Below are positions 47,048 through 55,740 of a stretch of 64,000 nucleotides of DNA, one piece after another. The stretch comes from Proteromonas lacertae (taxonomy: Eukaryota; Sar; Bigyra; Opalinata; Proteromonadidae). Below the pieces are notes generated by a model. It did no database searches. It was given only the letters and a program-made list of their open reading frames with translations, and was not told the origin of the DNA. The stretch is from NCBI GenBank assembly GCA_002245135.1, contig NGBS01000885.1, forward strand, positions 1 through 64,000, given 5' to 3'. The stretch's first letter is position 1. Each line of letters begins with the position of its first letter. The translations under genes and the position numbers were made by a program.

Positions 47048-48019
47048 CATCTTTATGAGGATCCTTATTGTTGATTGTTTTGAAATTAAGGCTATTATAA
47101 ATGTTTTTATACTTATTTTTTTTAAATCATAGTCAATTTTTATATCAATGTTTGATATAATTTGAAATAAACTGTTTTTAATAGAAAAATTGATTTGATT
47201 AACATATCTTCTCAGAGATTTGTATGTTCTTTTTATTTTCATCTCTTTAATACTTGGTAGTGAAATAATTTTTATCAAAAAATCATTTGCCTTTGCTTGA
47301 GAAATAGAATTACTAATAAATAACTCAAATATATAAATTGACAATTTTACACCATCTCCAACACAGTTTTCTTTCTCATCTTCATCTATATCTTCATAAC
47401 CTATTTCATCATCACTATCAAAAAATATTCTTCTTCTTTCCGAAATTCGTATAGTATATTGTTATTATCCACATTATTATATTGTATAATATAATTTATA
47501 TTTCCTTTTTCATCTTTTTTAATTCATTTTTAATTTTTAGAAACTTTTGAGTAATATTTATTGTGTTTTTATTCCCTCTGCAATTGTATGAATATGATAA
47601 TATTTCTTCCACTTTCACTTTCTTTGTATAATACGGAAAATCCACATAAATATATTTCCCTATAATGCCTTTTAAATCTTCAATAGTTATTTTTCCTATG
47701 TTATAATTTTCATCGAGGAAGGGGTTTATATCATCAATTATACAATAATTGTTAAAATTATATAGACAAATGTCAATATTACTTACTGATCTAACATAAT
47801 TAAAATCTATTTTCAGTATTTGTGATCTCACTTTTTTCTTCATTTTCTTCTTCTTCTTTTTCATCATCATCTTCTTCTTCCATATCTGCTAAATATTTAA
47901 TGACAATTGTTAGTGAACTTAGAAATGACTTATACTTTATTTTTTTTAATTAAATTGTAGGATTTTATTAATGCTTTATATAAATGAACACTCTTTACTT
48001 TATTTGTTATTATGAATTC
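47048..48019 (-). pseudogene. Spacer of inverted repeat 1 with degenerate coding sequence
   Basis: Minus-strand reading gives coding-like pieces in shifting frames. These are an acidic run (ADMEEEDDDEKEEEENEE), a segment KITIEDLKGIIGKYIYVDFP (near 47640-47700), then FDSDDEIGYEDIDEDEKEN and LFISNSISQAKANDFLIKII to a stop near 47027. At least two one-base frame changes occur beside A or T runs. The GKYIYVDFPYY piece loosely resembles the SH3-like domain of XRN1-type exonucleases. The pieces could be one gene disrupted by base errors or a decayed copy; I cannot decide. Confidence 0.35.
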
Positions 48020-49255
48020 ATTATAATAGATATTCACTAGAAATAAAAAATCATCTATATATTGTTCATTTGAATAATTATAATATATATCAATTCATTT
48101 TTTATGTAATATAAAATCACTTTGCTACTAATTGTTATATTATTGTATATAATGAATAAATTATAATGTATTGCAGTAATTATTATAGATATACTGTTTA
48201 CATTAACAAATATATTCTTATTACAATTTTCTTGAATCAATTCATCAAAATTTTTCTTAATATATATTATTTCATTAATAAACTGATATTTTGCTGATGG
48301 AATATAACTGCTATCCACTATCATGATAGAATTATCGAATTGGATATTATCTACTCCTATATTTGGATATATCTCAAGTAATATATCCACAAAATTCATA
48401 ATATATATAGACAAATAAAAAAGAAGTATTTAATATAAATTATATTCGTTTTAGTAAATAATTACATAAAATATGTCATTTTTGTATTTTACATCATTAT
48501 TTTTTTCAGTTTTCTCAGCTAATTCAACCTATCTACTTGTTTTTTTGTATGAATTAAACTAAATTAAGGAGATATAACTCATAAATGGATGTAGAATAGA
48601 TGCTTATTCAATTTTTGAACAAATTTATTATAAAACACATACATAGCATATATAATAGATTCAGTATATTGTATTGGCTTAGATCAATGAATATAATAAG
48701 TTTAATATAGTAATGTACCTCTACTCAGAATCCATAATAATTTATGCGAAGGTCCAGCGAAATAAAAATTACTATACGCTTTAATTTTTTTAAGACTGTG
48801 TATGAAAGTTTTATTTCATGATATAATTTTACTCGATATGTACTGGACTTTTTATTCATCTAGTTAGAATTTATGCTTCACTTCATTCAAAAAATCATCA
48901 AAAATATTTTTTGATCAATACAAACTAGAACATAAGATCAATAGTTATGCAAAAAATCTTATCTTTATTTAATCTCTAACATAGAAACCGCAAAATTTTA
49001 AAACACGATCTGCGTCTTGTATACTAATCTCTATATAATAGTCAAGCCAGGTAGATCAAGCTTTCTTATAGTGACGTTACATAAAAGATTCCATAATCGA
49101 TAATTTGAAAATGTTATCAAGAAGAGTGATAATAAACAGTGGTCGATTATTAAGAGTATCATTTCAATCAAAGTGTATGTTATTAAAGTCAAACAGTTGT
49201 TTTTGTTTAAATCCCTGTCGAATGTTGAGTTCAAAGAGAGATTTTTCTGAATCTG
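48020..49255 (-). repeat. Inverted repeat 1, right arm (1,236 bp)
   Basis: Partner of 45812-47047. Its last 179 bp (49077-49255) are also the first 179 bp of inverted repeat 2, so the two palindromes overlap. Ends are sharp, and no short target-site duplication flanks the pair. Confidence 0.95.
48055..48399 (-). CDS. Unknown 114-codon open frame in right arm
   Basis: Mirror copy of the frame at 46668-47012. On this side reading continues past the arm into the spacer. In the next frame it reads EQYIDDFLFLVNIYYNEF, then an intron-like GTAT...TAG, then an acidic segment, so this may be the 5' part of a longer gene on the minus strand. Confidence 0.35.
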   Translation of the reverse strand: MNFVDILLEIYPNIGVDNIQFDNSIMIVDSSYIPSAKYQFINEIIYIKKNFDELIQENCNKNIFVNVNSISIIITAIHYNLFIIYNNITISSKVILYYIKNELIYIIIIQMNNI

Positions 49256-49693
49256 CTAAGCAGTGTAAAGATAATGAACCAGAAAAAAGTGATGATGGCG
49301 AGAAGTCATTCAAGTGTAGTAATTCTTTACCATTTCAATATGTGACTAGAAAATATTTTTATTTAAATGTATATTTGCATGTATTTACATAAATAGGAGA
49401 AATATGATGAAATGGTGAAAACATCAAAAGAATTATTGAAAGATAATACAGATATTGATTATATAGCTAAATGTAATATTAACAGATATACTGGTTTATC
49501 ATATTATAAATCTGTATATTAATGCTATTGATTGTGATTAGGGTAAATATAATGAAGCAATAGAATTATTGAATGAATCTTTGAAATATTCATCATTTCT
49601 TACAGATTCCATAAGTTATCTTCTTCATCAATTCAATGAAAACAACAATGTTGACAACGTATTGTATTAAAATATGTAGAATAGGGAAAAACT
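49077..49693 (+). repeat. Inverted repeat 2, left arm (617 bp)
   Basis: Matches the reverse complement of 51094-51710; the final 8 bases include one mismatch. It carries the first exons of the presequence-TPR gene, including the leader and the first two TPR exons. Confidence 0.93.
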
Positions 49694-50866
49694 GGTGATT
49701 TAATAAAATACTTGAAAGAAAAATTAGAAGAAGCTGTAAAATGTTCATCAGAAATGGATAGAGGTGTGAATTGTGAAATTCACACTCATATCGGTCATTC
49801 ATATTATAGACTTGTATGATATAATATATAAAATAATAATATTATGTAGGAGAAGTTTGATGAAGCAATAAAATCATATCATAAAGCATTAAAATATCCT
49901 GGCGGAATAGATAATTATACTAAAGGTGATATTTATCAAAATATTGGATTATCATATTATGGACTTGTATAAAGCTATAATAATTATAATAAATATGAAT
50001 AGAAACAATATAATGAGTCAGTAATAGCATTTTGCCAAGCTCTGCAATATTGTGAGGATGACAAGAAAAAAAAATGTGAAATTTATAGTTACCTTGGATT
50101 AGCTTGTTTTTCATCAGTATAATAATAATTTAAGATACATATTGTAATAGGAAGAATATGATGAAACAATAAATGCATTTAACCAATTTCTTAAATGTAG
50201 TGATGGTATAGAAGCTAAAGATATATTTGAAGTACATAAATATGTTGGAATGTCACATTGGAGGATGGTATACTCATAAATTTAAAATATAGGGTGAATA
50301 TGATAAAGCAGTAGAATCATTACAACAACCATTTAATAACTCATCAGGTTGTTTATCAGCAATAGAAGAATTATCAAAATGTAATGTTTATACATATATT
50401 GGATCATCATACTATAAACTTGTATATTTAATCAAATATTAATTATTAAATAGCAAAACTATGAAAAATCACTAGAATGGTTTACAGATGCATTAAAATA
50501 TTCATCAAAATTAAATGGTTATGGAAAGTATGAAATTCATCGATATATAGGTGATTGTTATTCATTGTACTGTATGAATATTATATATGTATATAATAAT
50601 AGAAAAAATATCATGAAGCAATAACAGCGTATAATGAAGCATTGAATTATTCATCTGAGATTGATAATAAATCCAAATGTCGTTTGTATATAGGTATTAG
50701 TAAATCGTATTATGATCTTGTATGAAAATATTATACATTATATCCATTGAAATAGAAACAATATCAAGATGCTATAGAATTATATCATAAAGCATCAACA
50801 TATAATGATGGGTCTTATAGTAGAGAAATTAACGATGGAATTAAGAAATGCGAAAGGAAAAAGTAG
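49111..50866 (+). CDS. Presequence-bearing TPR protein, about one repeat per exon
   Basis: Begins MLSRRVIINSGRLLRVSFQS, an Arg-rich leader without acidic residues up to RMLSSKRDFSES, consistent with mitochondrial import. About ten exons follow. Each encodes one roughly 40-residue TPR unit starting (E/G/K/Q)-K-Y-x-E-A-I and ending S-Y-Y-x-L immediately before a GTAT...TAG intron. Clear examples are EKFDEAIKSYHKALKYPGGI, GEYDKAVESLQQPFNN and KKYHEAITAYNEALNYSSEI. Most introns are in phase 0. The junction near 50570 has one surplus T that would give a stop, possibly a base error. The gene ends CERKK at TAG 50866. Function unknown; TPR arrays bind partner proteins. The 5' 583 bp are duplicated in inverted repeat 2. 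Confidence 0.72.
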
Positions 50867-50965
50867 ATCAAATGATATCAAAGTATTGTTAATTCCATAC
50901 ATAATATTGTTAATGTTTTGATGGGGTTGCTTATATGAAAAATTTCATATATAATTATTACATTC

Positions 50966-51084
50966 ATGTTTTACAAAATAAATTTATCAAACTATAATCA
51001 AGCTTTTCTGTTTTTTAAATTCAAAATAATGGCAGATATCAATGATATATGGGAACAGATGAAGAGAGAAAAAGAAGAGAAGAA
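50966..51084 (+). pseudogene. Inverted fragment of DNAAF5 promoter and exon 1
   Basis: Reads MADINDIWEQMKREKEEK, nearly the start of DNAAF5 (MADVNDIWEQMKREEEEK), preceded by the same promoter sequence. It ends at the junction with inverted repeat 2. A few substitutions relative to 44890-45006 show it is older than the near-identical repeats. It cannot encode a functional assembly factor. Confidence 0.85.
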
Positions 51085-51093
51085 TATGGCAGA

Positions 51094-51676
51094 AGTTTTT
51101 GCCTATTCTACATATTTTAATACAATACGTTGTCAACATTGTTGTTTTCATTGAATTGATGAAGAAGATAACTTATGGAATCTGTAAGAAATGATGAATA
51201 TTTCAAAGATTCATTCAATAATTCTATTGCTTCATTATATTTACCCTAATCACAATCAATAGCATTAATATACAGATTTATAATATGATAAACCAGTATA
51301 TCTGTTAATATTACATTTAGCTATATAATCAATATCTGTATTATCTTTCAATAATTCTTTTGATGTTTTCACCATTTCATCATATTTCTCCTATTTATGT
51401 AAATACATGCAAATATACATTTAAATAAAAATATTTTCTAGTCACATATTGAAATGGTAAAGAATTACTACACTTGAATGACTTCTCGCCATCATCACTT
51501 TTTTCTGGTTCATTATCTTTACACTGCTTAGCAGATTCAGAAAAATCTCTCTTTGAACTCAACATTCGACAGGGATTTAAACAAAAACAACTGTTTGACT
51601 TTAATAACATACACTTTGATTGAAATGATACTCTTAATAATCGACCACTGTTTATTATCACTCTTCTTGATAACAT
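51094..51676 (-). pseudogene. Third copy of presequence-TPR gene 5' end
   Basis: Starts at ATG 51676 with the same MLSRRVIINSGRLLRVSFQ leader and the first TPR exons, then is cut off at 51094. It would yield only a leader plus about two repeats. Confidence 0.8.
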
Positions 51677-51710
51677 TTTCAAATTATCGATTATGGAATC
51701 TTTTATGTAA
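51094..51710 (-). repeat. Inverted repeat 2, right arm (617 bp)
   Basis: Partner of 49077-49693. On its inner side it is joined directly to an inverted fragment of DNAAF5 exon 1 (50966-51084), which marks a rearrangement junction. Confidence 0.93.
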
Positions 51711-52021
51711 ATATTTTTTATTTGGAAACTGCAAATATATTCGTTACATAAATATTTTTACTCACTATGTAAATAGTGAATTGTAAACTTAACTCATTTT
51801 TGGAAAATTATATGCTTTAATTTTTAATCTGATATATAATAAATGTGAAACAAACTCAGTATTCACTTCTGTTGTTTATTTTACTATTTTCTTACAGTTT
51901 TCTTGAGCACCATACTACACTTATGTTATATACATTTTATCTCTTCAATACAAACATTGACTATAAAGAAAAGAACATTTTAAATTTTCAAAAAGCTTGA
52001 TTATAGTTTGATAAATTTATT
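51711..52021. other. Spacer upstream of glycosyltransferase-like gene
   Basis: The first 280 bp show no match to other parts of the window and no gene. The last 31 bp (51991-52021) copy the DNAAF5/glycosyltransferase promoter. Confidence 0.5.
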
Positions 52022-53218
52022 ATGAAAAACATGAATGAGACTCAAATAGTGATAATTGTATTTGTGTGTTTTGCAGTTTACATTTATTTGAATATCGAAG
52101 AGCTTCCAGAGTATAGTGATCGTGAAAATTATTACAACAATAATGAAAATGCTCAAAACGGGAATCAAGATCAATACTTTTGCGATTTTAATGCTGATGG
52201 TTGTAAATCTGATAATATAACAGGAGATGTTTCTGTCAAGCTATTGCAGGGAGGTGAAAAAGTCGTAAATGCTCATTATTTCAAATATGAACCAGCTGTA
52301 GGTACTCAGGTTAGTGCTCCATTAATCATTAGTTTAGCCTATGGATATAGATGGGATAAGTTAAGAGTATTTGTTACATCAGCCAGAAAGTCAGGTTATG
52401 ATGGTTCACTCTTCTTATTTGTAGATTTAAACTATACTAGAACAAATCTTACATATTATTTCAATAAGTACAATGTAACTCCGCTATTAGTAGAAGAGAA
52501 TTGGCCATTTTATTCTACTTTGAACACTCAATATCCAATCGACAAAGAAATGTTAAATAAATGTATGAATCCAGATAGGGATTATTCACCATACAAGTGG
52601 GTAGTATACCGTGTATCATTGCTTACCTGTTTTTTAAAGCAATATCGAAAATTATTTTCTCATATTTTATATATGGATTGTCGAGATATATTATTTCAAT
52701 GGAATCCATTCGCTTGGAATATTCAACCGAATTTATATTTAGTGGAAGAAACTGATGCTAATTATTGTATAGGAGTTGATCCTTTTGACAGTCAGTGGGT
52801 AAATCCTTATAAAGATGCTAGTCATGTGTATAATTGTAGAATATTGAATTCTGGTTCAATTTTTGGAAGTAGAAAATATTTTTTTAAATTTATTAAGAGA
52901 TTTAATGCATTTATTAAACATGAATATATTTCTACAGCAGAACAAGGAACTTTAAATTTTGTATTTTATACTCAAAATTGGACTCATATTCCAATATTGA
53001 TGAATAGAAATGGTTATGGTTTTGCCTTGACTTTAGCTGTTGATTTGGTGTACAGACCAGATGATTCATTTTTTCCACATTCTGATATGTATATTTATAA
53101 TAAAGACGGAAGTAAACCTTGTTTTGTACATCAGTATGAAAGAAAAATGGAGAAATACAAAGAGTGGGAGAATTATAGAAGTGATCCTGATGAATATAAG
53201 AATGATAATGGATTTTAA
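52022..53218 (+). CDS. Type II membrane glycosyltransferase-like protein
   Basis: 398 residues, intronless. A short cytosolic tail (MKNMNETQ) precedes a single membrane helix (IVIIVFVCFAVYIYL), then an acidic/Asn stem and a lumenal domain. The domain has FVTSARKSGYDGSLFLFVD, YRVSLLTCFLKQYRKLFSHI and LYMDCRDILFQWNPFAWN. A D-x-R-D-x-x-F-Q-x-x-P-F stretch is found in several nucleotide-sugar transferase-like families acting in the Golgi. Later segments LNSGSIFGSRKYFFKF and AEQGTLNFVFY fit the same pattern. The sugar and acceptor are unknown. Its first 14-15 codons and upstream 31 bp are duplicated beside DNAAF5, implying that the two genes were once head-to-head neighbours. Confidence 0.72.
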   Translation: MKNMNETQIVIIVFVCFAVYIYLNIEELPEYSDRENYYNNNENAQNGNQDQYFCDFNADGCKSDNITGDVSVKLLQGGEKVVNAHYFKYEPAVGTQVSAPLIISLAYGYRWDKLRVFVTSARKSGYDGSLFLFVDLNYTRTNLTYYFNKYNVTPLLVEENWPFYSTLNTQYPIDKEMLNKCMNPDRDYSPYKWVVYRVSLLTCFLKQYRKLFSHILYMDCRDILFQWNPFAWNIQPNLYLVEETDANYCIGVDPFDSQWVNPYKDASHVYNCRILNSGSIFGSRKYFFKFIKRFNAFIKHEYISTAEQGTLNFVFYTQNWTHIPILMNRNGYGFALTLAVDLVYRPDDSFFPHSDMYIYNKDGSKPCFVHQYERKMEKYKEWENYRSDPDEYKNDNGF

Positions 53219-53364
53219 ATTATTTATAAAATATATACATATTATTATTGTGTATTATGTTATTATAAAAACACAAAAATAATTATTTTTAATATTCTTT
53301 TACAATTATTCTCCATTATATTTTAATGCTTTTTGAATTTAATACATTTATTATTCAAAAATAA

Positions 53365-54319
53365 TTACAATAAAGTACACAAAGTCTCTACAATTCCAAT
53401 AATAAAGATGATGATTGTAAACATATATGCAACAAATACTAAATAGGATACTCTTCCCATATTTAAAGTAATTCCTATACCAAGTCTTTTTGGCACAAAT
53501 ATTCGAGTATCTCTTGGGTTACAATAACACCATAAACAACAATAATCTTCATCTCTCATTATTGTCAGATTAGAATCTATAAATTGATCATCATTCATAC
53601 TATATATTAATAAATAAATAAATAAATATACTATGGCTTAATAAAGAATCTTACAATAGGTATTGACACATAAAAGAACATATATATTACGAATATTATG
53701 AGTATAGTTATAATATCAATTTGATAATCACAATTCTCTTTAGTTGGATTTATATCTGTTGTTGTTGTTTTTATTTCATTATCATCATTTGATATACACT
53801 TGTAATTATAAAGGAATAGTGTATTAAACACATAGATAAGAAATACATCAACTAGTCCAGCTAAAAGAATCATGTAATTAGCTGTGTATGAGACAGTAAA
53901 CTCTTCAAAGGTTGGAGACATCCAGATTTCACGATGAGGAACATTAAACTGACTTTTACATTTTGATAATATATCTATTTATTAGATTATATTAAAAGTT
54001 ATATATACTTGCAATACCTACCAGCATTACTGTTAGGCCACATACTACACCAAGGTATGAAGCAATTAAACCTCCCTATATATATTTGAATAAAATATTT
54101 ATATACTTTACTACAATTTCCATCTGGCTCACCAGTAAATGAAAAGTGACAAGCACAATTATCTGGTAATTTACTGCTAAAAACACTTGCATGAATTATT
54201 GAAAATATAACTAAAAATATGACAAGAATATATGATCTATTATAGATTGTAAAACTATTATCATTATACTGAGAGTATTTACCCCAATAAGAAGAGGAAA
54301 CGAAGTGATTACTTTGCAT
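53365..54319 (-). CDS. Multi-pass membrane protein, unknown family
   Basis: Four exons with introns of about 30 nt. Starts MQSNHFVSSSYWGKYSQYND. A membrane helix (YILVIFLVIFSIIHASVF) precedes a Cys-containing loop (DNCACHFSFTGEPDGNCS), then helices ASYLGVVCGLTVMLVGIA, MILLAGLVDVFLIYVFNTLF and IITILIIFVIYMFFYVSIPI. A Cys-rich CCLWCYCNPRDTRIFVPKR and a last helix (VFVAYMFTIIIFIIGIVETL) follow. About five helices in some 285 residues. I do not recognise it. The acid/Cys loops suggest a surface or endomembrane location. Confidence 0.65.
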
Positions 54320-54726
54320 TGTCACAGATTATTGTATATATAGAATCCTAATCCAGTATTTGAGAAATTGTATATCCAGATACCAAGATTTCTGGTAAAA
54401 AAGTGTTCAAGCCTTTTTAATCTTTCAAGCTTTTTCTCTTTTCTGTTTATTCTTTAAATACTTTGTTGAATTGTATTGTCTACAGTTAAAACAATTTTGT
54501 ATATATAATGAATTAATTTTCTGCTGTTAATTATTTTATACTTTTTCAGATCACTTTAATTTATTGTTCATATTTGTCAATAATAATACAAAAGGAAAAA
54601 TCTACATAAAATGATTATTGTTTAAACATTTATCGTTAAAATACACATGTTTGACGATTGGAAGAAGTGAATGGTTTGATTGGCTTGAGCTTAAAAAGAA
54701 TCAGTTAGACATTTTATCTTAATTAC
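54320..54726. other. Intergenic region upstream of heat shock factor gene
   Basis: About 400 bp of AT-rich sequence between divergent genes. I see no convincing heat shock element triplet, RNA gene or repeat. It presumably contains both promoters. Confidence 0.45.
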
Positions 54727-55593
54727 ATGCCAGCCACAAAAAGTGATTTTTTATTACCCCAGTTTTTGAAGAAAGTTGTCGCTATTCTACGAAATGAAGA
54801 CCCAAGTATTGTTCATTGGGATGAACCAGGTGAATCAATTATTATTGAGAACATAGACACATTCTCAGATTCTATATTACCAAAATATTATAAGGCAACT
54901 AAATTTAACAGCTTCGTAAGGCAATTAAACTTCTATGGATTTAAGAAGATATCTTCAACTGCTTATCACGGAATTAAATCTTCTGAATTTAGTCATCCAT
55001 ATTTTAAAAGAGATCACGACGAGTTGTTACAGTATATCAAAAAGAAGAAAGTGACTGAAGTGGATGTTACACCATTAAATGAACCTACACATACTATTCA
55101 ACCATTAGCCCCACAGCCACAAATAATGCAACCTCGAACACAGAATCTAGATTATTCTTCTTTAATTAACGTAATTGGGAATTTACAAACTCAAATCAAT
55201 TCTTTACAAAACCAATTAAATGAAGCAAAAGCAGAAAATGAGGATCTAAGAAGCAAGTTAATGTGTTTAGATAAATCGAAATTGAATGGTAGTAATAGCA
55301 GTATTAACAGTTATAGAGCTATGAATGATTTACAAAATACCCAATCTCTCAGTTTAGACTCTCCAACTAGTGATGTTCACTATATGAATAGTATTTACAG
55401 TCCATCAGGTTTACCTTTTACTCCAATGAATAATTGTCAAAATATACCACCGAGTGTAAGATTTGGCGCAGGAACTGTTGATCCTTTGCAATATCCTCGA
55501 TCCTTCACATTTGACTGTGCTCAAGAGTCCTCTGAGTTTACCCCAACTAAACCCTCTCCATTTTATTCATTGGAAAGTGGTGCTTCTTCATAG
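54727..55593 (+). CDS. Heat shock factor-type transcription factor
   Basis: 288 residues, no intron. The N-terminal winged-helix domain has FLLPQFLKKVVAILRNEDPS, IVHWDEPGESIII, LPKYYKATKFNSFVRQLNFY and GFKKIS, the complete HSF recognition-helix region. A Gln/Leu-rich heptad segment (LQTQINSLQNQLNEAKAENE) could mediate trimerisation but is short. The C terminus is Ser/Pro-rich and may be an activation region. HSF controls chaperone genes, and two Hsp70-like genes lie about 12-16 kb away, though linkage does not prove regulation. Confidence 0.92.
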   Translation: MPATKSDFLLPQFLKKVVAILRNEDPSIVHWDEPGESIIIENIDTFSDSILPKYYKATKFNSFVRQLNFYGFKKISSTAYHGIKSSEFSHPYFKRDHDELLQYIKKKKVTEVDVTPLNEPTHTIQPLAPQPQIMQPRTQNLDYSSLINVIGNLQTQINSLQNQLNEAKAENEDLRSKLMCLDKSKLNGSNSSINSYRAMNDLQNTQSLSLDSPTSDVHYMNSIYSPSGLPFTPMNNCQNIPPSVRFGAGTVDPLQYPRSFTFDCAQESSEFTPTKPSPFYSLESGASS

Positions 55594-55740
55594 TTATTTA
55601 TAAATTAAGAAAAATCGTGTTATATATGATTATAAATTATTCTTTTGTATATTTTATTTTTGTTGTGTAATATTAAACAATAATAATCACAATTAATATA
55701 TATAAAAAAAAGACAACATAAGAAGATATATAAACGAAAT

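Noticed and set aside
45812-49255. DNA transposon with long terminal inverted repeats
   Set aside because: The arms contain host-gene 5' exons, no transposase is visible, no target-site duplication flanks the pair, and a second inverted repeat overlaps the right arm.
54320-54726. Heat shock elements upstream of HSF
   Set aside because: No convincing three-unit nGAAn arrangement was found, and isolated GAA/TTC pairs are expected by chance.
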